Origin: Plasmodiophora brassicae
Taxonomy: Eukaryota > Endomyxa: Phytomyxea > Phytomyxea > Plasmodiophorida
Length of the DNA: 64,000 nt
NCBI GenBank assembly: GCA_036867785.1
Contig: CP145410.1
Coordinates: forward strand, 124,001 to 188,000
Reading direction: 5' to 3'
Position numbers and translations under genes: made by a program. A model generated the notes under the pieces. It was given only the letters and a program-made list of their open reading frames with translations, did no database searches and was not told where the DNA came from. Shown here piece after piece: positions 47,975-58,263 of the stretch. Within the stretch, counting starts at the first letter, position 1. The number at the start of each line of letters is the position of its first letter.

Positions 47975-48413
47975 TTAATAATTGTACAGGTCCTTGAAGT
48001 CGTTCAGGTTGCTGGCATTTTCAGGGAAACGTTCGAACGCGCGGCGGCACCCTTCGTCCGCGCCCAGGTCGGCAACCATTGCATTTGTTCAAGCGCCCCA
48101 GGCGCGGACTCAACCGCCGTAAAATGCGTGGCGGGCGATTCGAAACGCGATCGGGCGTGTGGAGGGTGACGGACTGGAAGCGGTACGTGTTTCCACGTGT
48201 TTAGTACCAGCACGGCTTCATTCATACGACACACCTTCTCGAAGTCGTGGAAGCCGCACGAAGTGCACGTTCCGCACGCTGGCGGCGTTGTTTAATGGCG
48301 TTAGTCGACTTTCCCATCGACTTCGCAACCGCTTGATCGCCTTGGGCGAGTATGATGGAACGGAATTGGTTGATGTCTTCAGTTTCTTTGGTGGCGTCGT
48401 GGTCAACACTCAT
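47975..48413 (-). CDS. Possible small spliced gene, unknown
   Basis: The ATG at 48413 opens MSVDHDATKETEDINQFRS and a helical, basic stretch (GKSTNAIKQRRQRAERALRA). A second frame ends at 47975 with CRRAFERFPENASNLNDFKD before a TAA. One intron of the usual size could join them. A middle frame with CTSCGFHDFEKVC hints at a small Cys-motif protein, but the frames cannot be linked with confidence. No family is named. Confidence 0.35.
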
Positions 48414-48697
48414 CGTGAACCTTGACGGCGTGTGACGTGGGGCTTTCAAAGTGACAATAAAGTACGTGTCTGGCTGGCTCTTGTAGTGAACGGGCGACTC
48501 GGGAAATGTGATCTCTCGTAGGCGTTGGCGGACGCTGTAGTACGTAGAGGGGCCAGAGAAATGAAATGGGGCCCTTCGGATCGGACGTTCAGCTTGGGCA
48601 GTGTTCGTCCAGGGTCCGCTGACGGGTCAGCATGTGGGGACGTATTTCGGCAAACAAATGGGGTAATAGAGCGCCTCATCGGGCACCTGATGGAAAA

Positions 48698-49085
48698 GAG
48701 AGGATTGGGTTCAGGATTCTCTCTATTTTAGTGGGACACCTTCTGAGCGTCGCCGTTTTTTTTTAATAGAGAGCCTTGGATTTACGACACTCTCGTCTTT
48801 CTCTAATAGAGAGGCTTGGAATTACGAGGCTCTCTAGTTAGATAGCATCGTGATTCCAATGCTCTCTATTTATATACTCACTCCCTTATATAAAGAGAGA
48901 GGCTTGGAATCACGATCCTCTCTGTCTATATAAATAGGGAGGCTTGCAATCGCGATGCTCCCTATTTAAATAGAGGGGATTGCATTCACGAGGCTCTCGG
49001 GGCGGTTGAGCAAAACCTGGGGCGGTTGAGCAAAAACTGGGGCGGTTGATAAATAGAGAGGCTTGCATTTGCGATCCTCTCGCGG
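48698..49085. repeat. Array of about eight short hairpin units plus GGGGCGGTTGA repeats
   Basis: Units near 48698, 48766, 48804, 48845 (inverted), 48893, 48934, 48970 and 49054 each have a short stem of GAGAG against CTCTC around a loop with the core GAGAGGCTTGGAATYACGA. They are separated by AT-rich spacers. Within the array, three direct copies of GGGGCGGTTGA lie at about 49000-49050, followed by AGCAAAA in two. The array ends some 160 bases before the start of the 1500-residue ORF. Another GGGGCGGTTGA occurs downstream of that ORF near 54652. Confidence 0.85.
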
Positions 49086-49248
49086 GGAGGTCCGCGATTT
49101 ACCGGGATAGTAGGTCCCAGTGGGCTCGAAAAACTGCGTCGGTGCATTCGTAAACTGCGTCCAGTGCATTCGTGAAAGGTGCGTCAGTGCGTTCGTACAC
49201 TGCGCCAGTGGGTTCATCCAAAACATCAGCAGGAACCTGTAACGATCT

Positions 49249-52200
49249 ATGGGGGAATCTGCGCGCAATCGCAAGAAGAGCGGCGGCATGCCGCGTGGTG
49301 GCAAGCGCTCAGGCAGCGGCCGTCCGTCAAAAGCTGCTCTGTTGGACCGTGAGAAAGCGAGGCAGCACGAGGCACTCCAGGCTCAGCTTTTGTTTGCTCG
49401 ATGTTCGTCCAGGAACTCAGCTCCATCCGATGTGGTTCCTGTGCCGCCAGCGGATGTCGATTCTGGTATTGAACCTTATGCCGAGCCCTGTGCCGCAGCT
49501 AATGTTCCGTTCCCGCGTGTTCCAACTTCAGTTGGTATGGCTGGACCTTCCTCCGCCGTACCTTCTCCGTCTGCAGTTGCTTCCCCTTGTTCTGCTAATG
49601 CTGATAACTCTGCGGCGGCCTCAGCGTACCCTCCTGTCACTAATTCGTCTACGCCAACTGCCATTGAGGCTTCTCGCGCTTGTTCAAATGCATCTCCTGC
49701 TGTTCCGTCGGCAGCCGTTGGTTCCAGTGCAGCCGCTGTCGTAATGTCGTCGACTGGTTTGCTGTCGCAGGGAACACTGTCTTTGCTTGCCAGCAATCAG
49801 TTCCTAAAGGTCGACGACGTTGCGGGTTATCAGGAACCTCTGCATCACGACCAAACTGGGTCACTCTTCAATGAACGTTTACGACACAATCGCAAGTGGT
49901 GTCCCAAGGGATCGATCCTTGAGCAACAACTTCGCAAGCTTCGAGACGCATTGCGTGCTCCTACGCCGAAGCAGGATGCAGGATATTTGTATAAGCAGGG
50001 TATCCAGTCGTTTCGTCCTGAAGACCCGTTTGTCCAGCTGTTCAAGCTGGATCGTGCACGGCTTCGACCATATGGATTGTTTTTAAAGGAGGCGTTCTGT
50101 TTTGACCCGTTTGCAATCGACCCCCGTTTGCGTCGGTGCCATGTTTGTAAAACTGGAAAGCTCGTCAGCAACGGGTTTACCGAAGCTCGCCGGGCTGTCG
50201 GAATCAACGATATTTGTTTGCTGCTTGGCAAAGACATTCTCTGTGCGTCGTGCTCTTACCGTGGATCAACATTCGAAGCCTCGTATATGGGTTCTCTTCC
50301 TCCTCACGTTGTTGCGTCTTTCCCGTTCGTTATCATGGATCATAAGAATGCCTGGACGAGGGAGCTGTACAACGCTGTGGCCGAGCTCTTCGGTAACGGC
50401 ATGAGCTCAGAACAGGTTCGTGGGTTTGTCCTTCATCTGCATTCCTTGCGGTTTGCCGAGAAGAAGCGCATGTTCGAAAGCCTTGTAGCGTTTCGATATC
50501 CTGAGGGGAATTGCCCGGCTTCGATTCCCCTCGTCGGTGACTGGGCAGACCCCTTCAGAAATGCCGGTTTCGTTCCGTGCACAGAGACGTTCAACCGGGC
50601 CTTCCTGCACTTCGTTAACGCTCATCAGCAGTATATGGATCACTCCATGGAAATTCTGCCATGTACGGTCGCATCCTCGGATCACACTATGAAAACGGTG
50701 AAGATGTTATCGCCGGCGTTTGGTGCCCGCACTTTCAATTCCTTGCATAAGGTGACAAATGAGGATGGAATGATTCGATCGTTCACTTTTCAGCTCGGCA
50801 GTGGACACAATGATGAAGTTGAACCTGTGGTAACGGGGATATGCAAATCGTTATTGTCGTATGGGTATCCGAGGCCCATAATTTGGAATACTGATCGGTA
50901 CCACGCCGACCGTACCATGCTTGAACGTGCGTGCCCCACGCTCTTGCGCTCTGTACGTCAATCTGCTCACATTACTCAGAACATTCCTCGCGGCCCATTG
51001 GCTCATGCAATCACAGAGCTGCCGCAACTGGTCGCCTTGGCAAACGACATCCTTGACGATGCTAGCTCATTTGATGACGAAACCCAGCTCGTGCTGTCTT
51101 TGGATTGCGAGTGGGACTCTGATAATACGTTGCAATGCGATGTTCTTGGCATTTCGTGCGAGGTTGGACGATCTAAGGGAGCCTATGCTATCCAAATTGA
51201 TCGCGTATTCGCGAACGAGAAGCGGGATGTCGATGGTAGATATCTCGTACCTGTGTCCGTCGTCGAAGTCTTCCGATCTGTCAACGTGCTGTTAGTTGGG
51301 AAGGCCATCCACGGGGATTTGCGGCGGCTCGGAAGAACCATTGGTATCGATGAGGACGATTGTAACGGGGTTATCGATTTGGGCCACCTCTGCAAGCAGC
51401 GTCGCGTTAAGAAACGAGACGCCTCACGTGCCGTGGTACCTGCGTCATCGTCTCTCGACAAACTTGTCTATGCGTGTACGGGCCTGCATGTCCCCAACAA
51501 ATCAGGGCCTGTTCGGGTTTCAAAAGCATGGTCCAGACATGTTCTTAGTGATGAACAGCTCGAGTACCTCTCTTATGATTTACAGGCTGGGCATATTGTG
51601 TACAACCACGCTGTTGCTCTCCGCGATCCGGACCGCCGTCTCAATTTGCAACTATGTCAGGCGTTGCTCGAAAGTGGCCAAAGCAATGTTGATATTATGC
51701 CACGGGTTGCCGGGTCTGCAGCAATCTGTCGGGGTCAGCTGCTGGAACTTTGTCCAAAACCAGCCGTTTCATCTTGGTTCTCAGGGCCCGGTCCGCTAAC
51801 CCACGCTCGTGTCCTTGTCGTTCACGTCCTTGTTTCAAACGCGTTGTTGCATACGAGGACATTTCACCGCGATGGTATATCGCACGCTCTGGCGCCGCGT
51901 TCTTCTACCGCTTTATCTAGCTTTGGTGATGTTCCATTCGACGTCGTCGTTCCATTTTCCCGTTTACGCGACGGTTGGGCTGAGGAAAACGACGCCCAAG
52001 AACCAGAACCGGTACCATTGCAAGACGCTTCTGATCCCGGGGACGCCACGCCGAAGCGGCCTGAAGCCGCTGACGCGAATGATATTGACTTCGTCCAGCT
52101 TGGCTGTACACTTCTACAGCATTGCGATGCACCTGAACTTCCTGATTGCCAACACGACGATAAGAAGACGCTCGAAGCGTTTGGCAGGTTCGTCGAGTTT

Positions 52201-53751
52201 CTGTACATTTGCGACATGGGTCACGCCTACAGTCATCGCAGTCCACATGAATCAGGCGTTAAGCAAGACATTTTCCATGGCATGCGACGTCTGGAACCAG
52301 CACCACTGGGACACCCTTTGCGCAAGCATTGGATGTTCGCTCTGAGCGACGCGTTCTCAATGTACGACGCCGACGACTACGCGAATGTCATGTCCTATCT
52401 TACTGACCTGCATGGCGGTGACGATTCCGCGGCGATGGCCGAGTTTCTACGCCGCAAGCACAACCCCAGCGACAATTTTGTGGCGAAGCATATCAGGCTG
52501 CTTAAACCCCTGCCGTTGGATATGTTCCGACGCGTCCTGTCGGTTATCTTGACCTTCGGGTTCATGCGCACCGGGTCAGCGCCGTCTCAGCCTCTGTTCT
52601 CTTCAGACAATTGGCACGAGGCCACGTCTCTGCTCGGCGACATTCTAGAGGGCATCTACAGTGATCACCCTGACGTGAATTACTATTTTGAGGACGGACT
52701 CGATGCTAACGGTTTGATGACATATCGAACGTTACGAGGCGAGAACGATGTCGAGGCAAGTTTCCACGTGGACTGGAAGCACCTTGACTCGTTCAGTATT
52801 GGCCCCGAGCGCCTTGAGGCAAATACTCGATGGCGATATTATCGTTACAACAACACCGTGAAGCGAAACCGGGGATACATTCCAGATCTTCGGCATCATC
52901 ACTCTTGGATCGAAGACGACATCCAACTCTTCACGAGAATTTCTCGTGGCTATGTCGAATATCCGGATCGTGTCATTCCGGCAGACTTCGCGCCATTGGG
53001 CGAAAGTTTCGGCATAGTTCCCAGTCCGTTGGTTGTTGAGACGAGTGCAATGGTGACTGCGTGTCGGAAACTCAGCAACATTCAGCTGAGTCCATCTTAT
53101 CGCTTTCTCGCCAGCAGGCTTGGCACCGTGTTGCCATTCGTAAATTTCTCCCATGCCGATGAGCTCAAACTGCTGAACTATCTGGTCCGAACGTTTCCGA
53201 ATCTGTCTGCCGACCGCCTTTGTAGGAGATGGCATGATGTTGACGAGAACGGTGACTTCGTTTATATCAACGGTTCAACTGTTCTACCAAAGACGACCGT
53301 TTTTATTGAGCATCGATTGAAGAGGATGTCAAAGGCCGATTCGATCCTTGCTGACCGCCGGAAGTATCAAACAGCCATCGACAATCTTCGGCGATCTGCT
53401 ATGCTCGATTCTATGGTGAGGGTCGCGCCTGCAATGATTGCCAGGCAGTCTGCGCCAAGGTTGCTTAACGCGGAAACCGTCATACAAATTCCGCGCGTTA
53501 ACGACCCAGAATACGTTTCTATTCCTCGCCGGGCTCGACGGTGCCGCGGGCAAAGAGAAATCAGGAACGGTGTCGAATTCGCCTGCTGCAGGACAGACTG
53601 TCCTGGTACGGGAGGGTCCCAGTTCTGCCAAACATCGCCGTCGGAGCTGACTCCATGGCGCGTCAGAGACCGCGCTCCTGTCGAATCGGTTGGTTACAAA
53701 TGCATTATCGTCAACCGCCCTTGTTTACTTCATTGTTCAGCCTATTATTGA
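49249..53751 (+). CDS. 1500-residue intronless protein with DEDDy 3'-5' exonuclease core
   Basis: One uninterrupted frame from an ATG. Residues 1-50 are basic (GKRSGSGRPSKAALLDREKA). Residues 60-180 are Ala/Ser/Pro-rich. Around 285-340 lies a Cys module (CHVCKTGKLVSNG, then CASCSYRGSTF) with a following helical region like the DUF6729-type domain found beside exonucleases. The exonuclease occupies about 615-790: exo I LSLDCEWDSD, exo II GKAIHGDLRRLG, exo III YLSYDLQAGHIVY. The D, E, D and D plus Tyr of the DEDDy class (WRN-exonuclease-like) are all present. The next 600 residues are unrecognised, and the end carries CCRTDCPGTGGSQFC. Intronless structure, flanking repeats and a second tail copy suggest a mobile or multicopy gene. 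No transposase or polymerase motif was seen. Confidence 0.75.
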   Translation: MGESARNRKKSGGMPRGGKRSGSGRPSKAALLDREKARQHEALQAQLLFARCSSRNSAPSDVVPVPPADVDSGIEPYAEPCAAANVPFPRVPTSVGMAGPSSAVPSPSAVASPCSANADNSAAASAYPPVTNSSTPTAIEASRACSNASPAVPSAAVGSSAAAVVMSSTGLLSQGTLSLLASNQFLKVDDVAGYQEPLHHDQTGSLFNERLRHNRKWCPKGSILEQQLRKLRDALRAPTPKQDAGYLYKQGIQSFRPEDPFVQLFKLDRARLRPYGLFLKEAFCFDPFAIDPRLRRCHVCKTGKLVSNGFTEARRAVGINDICLLLGKDILCASCSYRGSTFEASYMGSLPPHVVASFPFVIMDHKNAWTRELYNAVAELFGNGMSSEQVRGFVLHLHSLRFAEKKRMFESLVAFRYPEGNCPASIPLVGDWADPFRNAGFVPCTETFNRAFLHFVNAHQQYMDHSMEILPCTVASSDHTMKTVKMLSPAFGARTFNSLHKVTNEDGMIRSFTFQLGSGHNDEVEPVVTGICKSLLSYGYPRPIIWNTDRYHADRTMLERACPTLLRSVRQSAHITQNIPRGPLAHAITELPQLVALANDILDDASSFDDETQLVLSLDCEWDSDNTLQCDVLGISCEVGRSKGAYAIQIDRVFANEKRDVDGRYLVPVSVVEVFRSVNVLLVGKAIHGDLRRLGRTIGIDEDDCNGVIDLGHLCKQRRVKKRDASRAVVPASSSLDKLVYACTGLHVPNKSGPVRVSKAWSRHVLSDEQLEYLSYDLQAGHIVYNHAVALRDPDRRLNLQLCQALLESGQSNVDIMPRVAGSAAICRGQLLELCPKPAVSSWFSGPGPLTHARVLVVHVLVSNALLHTRTFHRDGISHALAPRSSTALSSFGDVPFDVVVPFSRLRDGWAEENDAQEPEPVPLQDASDPGDATPKRPEAADANDIDFVQLGCTLLQHCDAPELPDCQHDDKKTLEAFGRFVEFLYICDMGHAYSHRSPHESGVKQDIFHGMRRLEPAPLGHPLRKHWMFALSDAFSMYDADDYANVMSYLTDLHGGDDSAAMAEFLRRKHNPSDNFVAKHIRLLKPLPLDMFRRVLSVILTFGFMRTGSAPSQPLFSSDNWHEATSLLGDILEGIYSDHPDVNYYFEDGLDANGLMTYRTLRGENDVEASFHVDWKHLDSFSIGPERLEANTRWRYYRYNNTVKRNRGYIPDLRHHHSWIEDDIQLFTRISRGYVEYPDRVIPADFAPLGESFGIVPSPLVVETSAMVTACRKLSNIQLSPSYRFLASRLGTVLPFVNFSHADELKLLNYLVRTFPNLSADRLCRRWHDVDENGDFVYINGSTVLPKTTVFIEHRLKRMSKADSILADRRKYQTAIDNLRRSAMLDSMVRVAPAMIARQSAPRLLNAETVIQIPRVNDPEYVSIPRRARRCRGQREIRNGVEFACCRTDCPGTGGSQFCQTSPSELTPWRVRDRAPVESVGYKCIIVNRPCLLHCSAYY

Positions 53752-54209
53752 CGACATGGAAGTGGAAACGCGCTTGTTGCTGGTGTCCGATGAACCGACC
53801 GTCTTACCTCCGGGTGCTCGACAGGTCAGACGATTTAATTAGGTATAAGCCGGCATACCGATGTATTGACGGTCAATGTAGACGATTCCTTCTTCGCCAC
53901 CGCACCAGGTTGTCAGGCTTGCCAGGCAGTTGGAGTCAGAACATGAAGACCGCGTGGTCCCCGCTATTCAGGTCATACAATTACGTCTGCACGCAAAAGC
54001 AGCCTAATCAAGAACTGATTTATGTAGCCCTCTATGCCCTTACAGGACCCTGTCGCAGAGGACGCCTCAGGAGCCGTTGACGCGAATACGTCAGAAGCAG
54101 TCGTCGCGAGTATCCGGCCAGATGCAGTCGTTATCGCGCAGGTACCGTGCTTTCAACGAATCGGCACAGACGCTGAAAATTAACAATCACATCGTTGCAG
54201 GAATCGTTC

Positions 54210-54455
54210 CTTGGTGCTGGTTACCGTGGGCATCTTCCCAGCTCACAGGCTATACGCCGCCCGACGGTACAGCATGCGGTTACCAAGAGACGTCGGTGTG
54301 AACCCACCTGCGCGAATTTCATGATCATCCATGGAACCTACATGGTATGCGGCAAGGCCAAGTGCCCCGGCATTAGGGACAGGGACAAATGCCCCACTTC
54401 TCCCGCAGACTTCGTCACGCGAGCCAGCATCCGCAGGCGCAAGGATTCACAATAG
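54210..54455 (+). pseudogene. Second partial copy of the exonuclease protein's Cys-rich tail
   Basis: This frame reads RRCEPTCANFMIIHG, then VCGKAKCPGIRDRDKCPTSP and ADFVTRASIRRRKD. The tail of the upstream 1500-residue protein reads RRCRGQREIRNG, then CCRTDCPGTGGSQFCQTSP and SELTPWRVRDR. The spacing of Cys residues, the RRC start and the C-TSP ending agree. It is either a short remnant of another copy or a 3' exon of a related gene. Confidence 0.55.
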
Positions 54456-54779
54456 TCAATAGACATTCATTCGTGGCCCGCTGCTAGACAGATCTTTCCA
54501 TGCCTCTGCACAATCACTAGGAGTACCTCGAACGTGCATTTTGAATCTCGACTGGTCGGAGGCGCCTCGCTCCGCTCGGCGTTTGATTTCTTCCGGGCGG
54601 TTTGATTATTTTCGGCCATCCCGGTAATACCGGGGCCAGCGCTCTCGCGCTGGGGCGGTTGAGGTTTATTCTTCTGCAGATACGGATAACCCCTCACCAC
54701 TGCGCAGTCTGCACTGCGCAGTGCGCAGAACTCCGCTGCGTCGACGGACAACTTCAGTCGGCATTCTCAGCCCGTGAGA

Positions 54780-55616
54780 ATGGTCAGGAAGGGCAAACGC
54801 TCGGCGTCCGCTTCCTCGTCATGCGGACCGGGGAACCAGGTGCTGCTGCTCAACCTGTCCGACATGCTCACGCAGATGGAGTATCAGAAGACAGCCGTGG
54901 ACGCGGTCCGTTCGATTAACGGCTTGCGCCTGAGCATCATCAATTCCGTCGATGAATTCGTTCGCGAAATCGCATATCGTCCACTGATGGTCCTCGTTTT
55001 CGACGCGGGGATTGCCGAACGGAAAGAAACCAACGCGCGTCGTCTGCTTCGAGATTATGTCCAGAACGGCGGGTTCGCCGTCTTCTGCGGCCTGTGCCCG
55101 TCATTCCTCGACACGTACATGTACAATCGTTTGTTCCGGGATGCGTTCTGCCTGGAATGGGAACGCGGCGGGTACACGCGCAGCGATCACGTCCTTAGCA
55201 ACCTCGGCAAGAAGATGGATGTCGACCTGCCTGTCTCGTTCAACTGCAAAGCGTCGATGCTGGCGAATGTCGACCCAGCCCATCGGCTGTATACCTGCGA
55301 GGAACGCCCTAATGATTGTGGAGCGGCGATGAGGCGTGTCGGCGCGGGATTTATCGCCTACCTTGGCGATGTGAATAACGAGGATGCCACCGTCCAGATT
55401 CTGGCCCGGATCTGCGAATGGGGTGTCAAGACGATTCCATTCCTGGCCGACCTGGAAGCCGGCCAGCCGGATTTATCACGACCCTACGATGGCGGTATTC
55501 ACGAGCCCGACATTCCCGACGAAGACGATGACGACGACAACGATGATGACGATGAGATCTACTACTTTGGCTCATCTATGGCCTTCTTAGCCAAAGCAAT
55601 GAAACGTTCGGATTAG
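54780..55616 (+). CDS. Conserved unknown protein, class-I amidotransferase-like fold
   Basis: An intronless 278-residue frame. Segments such as RPLMVLVFDAGIAERKE, YVQNGGFAVFCGLCPSFLD and RRVGAGFIAYLGDVNNEDA alternate strands and glycine turns as in ThuA or DJ-1/PfpI-type folds. Similar proteins with a NGG..V.G.QF and VG.GF.GY.GDVN pattern are known to me from fungi as uncharacterised proteins. The C-terminal region has an acidic run (DEDDDDDNDDDDE). I assign no activity. It lies just outside the repeat-flanked exonuclease unit. Confidence 0.6.
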   Translation: MVRKGKRSASASSSCGPGNQVLLLNLSDMLTQMEYQKTAVDAVRSINGLRLSIINSVDEFVREIAYRPLMVLVFDAGIAERKETNARRLLRDYVQNGGFAVFCGLCPSFLDTYMYNRLFRDAFCLEWERGGYTRSDHVLSNLGKKMDVDLPVSFNCKASMLANVDPAHRLYTCEERPNDCGAAMRRVGAGFIAYLGDVNNEDATVQILARICEWGVKTIPFLADLEAGQPDLSRPYDGGIHEPDIPDEDDDDDNDDDDEIYYFGSSMAFLAKAMKRSD

Positions 55617-55708
55617 GACTGTTTGCGACGAAAGCGCTGGGCGATATCAGTAGGCCATGTTGATCAGGGCTGCGATGCAGGCGTCTTCGATGACGAGCGA
55701 AAATCATC

Positions 55709-56145
55709 TCAGTTCGCAGCGAGGTCATTTGTGACCTGGATCCGCTGGAGGATCGGGGTGCACCGTTGTCCATTTGCCAGATGACGGAGATGAAGGCAGC
55801 GCCGGGCGCCGTAGTCGCTGCTGGCAAGACAGACAGTCGTTGCCGCGTACTGGACAAGAAGCTGTTCACAGTAGATAGGTACACCGCCTATGTACTCGAA
55901 CAAGTTCCCTACGCCGATGTCCCTCTGGAAGATGGAGTTGTCGTTGCCGCCAGCATACCGCATGAAGTACCTGTCGTTGTAGATTCTCCAATTCGGAGAA
56001 AGAAAATCAGCTGGACGACGAATGTTTCCACATTGATCGCAGCAAGTGAACACATGGCTCTTACATAACATAACTCTATGAACGCACTGATCACGACGAT
56101 GAAGAGCCCTACAATGGGCAAAGGCGACGACGAGGTCCCGCTCAT
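55709..56145 (-). CDS. Small membrane protein, unknown (provisional)
   Basis: The ATG at 56145 gives MSGTSSSPLPIVGLFIVVIS, a short N-terminus followed by a hydrophobic helix. After an intron of about 60 bases the next exon reads ADFLSPNWRIYNDRYFMRYA and IGVGNLFEYIGG. A further exon ends at 55709 or in another frame further left. No family is recognised. Tyrosine-rich exon 2 argues for real coding sequence. Confidence 0.45.
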
Positions 56146-56333
56146 GACAGGAGCTAACTACTGAGTACCTCACCGTGAAGAACCTCGACGGCGCTGGTCG
56201 GGATCGATCCCAGAACCAGCGAATGCTGCTCTACGGCAGTGCATGGTTGTTCGCTGCAGAAGGCACCGTGTAGGAGACGTTTCGAACGGATTCCGCTGCG
56301 TTGCTGCTGTAAAACGTGACACGAGCGTCCGAC

Positions 56334-58057
56334 TTAACGCATGGTGACCATCTCCTCAGCAGCGGTTGGATGAATGGCGACGCACGAGTCCAGGTCCGCT
56401 TTCCTCGCGCCCATCTTGACGGCGACGGCGAAGCCCTGGATGATTTCGTCACACGCCCGACCGATCATGTGAACGCCGACAACGCGCTCGTCTTTGCCCA
56501 GGCAGACGATCTTCATGGCCGTCTGGGGCTTGTGCTCTCGTTCACACATGGAGTAGAACATGTTCGGGAAGGCCGTCGTGTAAACCTTCACCGGATGCTC
56601 GGCGCTCGCCTTGGCCCTGGCTTCGTCTTCCGTAATTCCAACTGTTCCGATGGGCGGGTGATTGAACACGACCGTTGGCACGTTCGTGTAATCCAGGTGG
56701 GAGTCCTTGAAGCCCGGGCCCCCATACAGCCTGTCTGCCAGCTTTCGTCCAGCGGCGACCGCGACAGGTGTCAACTCGATCTTCCCGTTGACATCACCGA
56801 TCGCGAAGATGCGATCCACGTTGGTCTTCTCGAACTCGTCGGTTCGGATGTATCCGGCGGCGTCGACCTGAACGCCACAGGTGTCCAGGCCTAGCGCGTG
56901 CGTGTTGGGGACCCGACCGATAGCGTACAGAACGTGGTCGAACCCTGACAATGGAGCAGCGTGCGAGCCAACGTGAACAGCTATGGTCCCTGTCGGTTCC
57001 TATTCGCAAATGGGATCGGATCCCAGTGTGGCCTGACGTGGGCGATCTACCTTTGACAATCTGGAGACGATCGAGTGCCTGTGGACGGTGACGCCGTTCT
57101 GCTCGAGTTCGTCCATCGCGTGCTCCTGGATGATCGTGTCGAACTTCCGCAATGCGGAGTCGTATCGGATGAACAGGTGAGTCTCGCTGCCCAGCCCGTT
57201 CAGCACGCCCGCAAGCTCGACAGCGATGTACCCGGCGCCGACAACAGCAACTTTAGCGGGAAGCTTGTCCAGTGCAAAGAAATCATCTGACCCCAGGAAT
57301 GGTCACGAGATAGCATTCCAAGAGCGCCTTACGTCGACATACCCGAATTGATCGCCAGCTCACCGCCCGGGATGTTCACTGGACTGGGAAGGCCCCCGAC
57401 GGCGATCACGATCCGTTCGCCAGTGTATTCGATGCCGTTAACCTCCACCGTCCTGCACTCCAAGATCTCAGTTGCACCACTAATTCAGGGGCAACGGGCC
57501 CTCCTACTTGGGACCTGTGAAACGTCCCCGTCCGCGTATTAACGCGATTTTCTCTTCGTGAAGGCTGTCTTCGTAGGCGCCGTTCAACCACGTTATGTAG
57601 GCGTCGCGCTTCTTCTTCAGGGCAGCGTAGTCTAGGGATGGGCGCCCCTCCTGCTTGATGTTAAACCCATACTCTCTAGCGTACTCCACGGCTTCGGCGA
57701 GGTACGACGTGTTGTACATGATTTTCTTTCACGCGAACGTGAACCCACTACATAGGTGCCTGCGGACAGTGCTTCCGATGACGTACCTTCGGGATGCAGC
57801 CGACCTAATGCAACATTGGTACGTGGTGGGTGAAAGGCGCATCATTGCCGTGCGTAGCTAGCAACTTACATTGACACAGGTACCCCCGAGGCGGCCCTCT
57901 TCGATGACAGCGACTCTCGCGCCCCTTGATGCTGCCCGGTCGGCGCCTACCCGCCGACTGAGGATCCAGGGCCATTCGCACATCGACCCTGCTTACAGCT
58001 GACGCCGCCGGACCCGCCACCGATCACCAGCAAGTCGAACGCGGTAGACGACGCCAT
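56334..58057 (-). CDS. GSR: Glutathione reductase, with an 18-base redox microexon
   Basis: The ATG at 58057 gives the FAD-binding start [15 protein letters not shown]. The active site GGTCVN|VGCIPK|KIM is spread over three exons; the middle one is only 18 bases (57787..57804) and encodes VGCIPK with the second redox Cys. Then come [39 protein letters not shown], the NADPH site [19 protein letters not shown] and the Arg pair region YDSALRKFD. The interface domain has [20 protein letters not shown] and ends [12 protein letters not shown] at the stop, as in glutathione reductase rather than thioredoxin reductase. No organelle signal is seen, so the enzyme is probably cytosolic. It keeps glutathione reduced with NADPH. 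Confidence 0.93.
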
Positions 58058-58263
58058 TACTGTGTAACGAAACGCTCGTCAGGTCTGACAGCGGTCCCGG
58101 TGGGCCCTGTTGTTGCCTGCCGCCACCCGTTATGTAACGGGCGTCATCTTCAGAACACGCTGCTAAACCGCCCTTTATTTGACAAGAGCCGTGCCTTGTT
58201 AAAACGACCCATCAATTGTGAGCTGCTGTCGATCAATAGTGTGTGCGCTCGTGGAAAGCAGAG

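Noticed and set aside
48698-49085. CRISPR-like array
   Set aside because: The host is eukaryotic, units are imperfect hairpins in both orientations with irregular spacing, and no cas gene is present.
56170-56240. GGGATCGATCCC near arm-like sequence, possible tRNA
   Set aside because: It is only a self-complementary dozen bases; no cloverleaf could be drawn.
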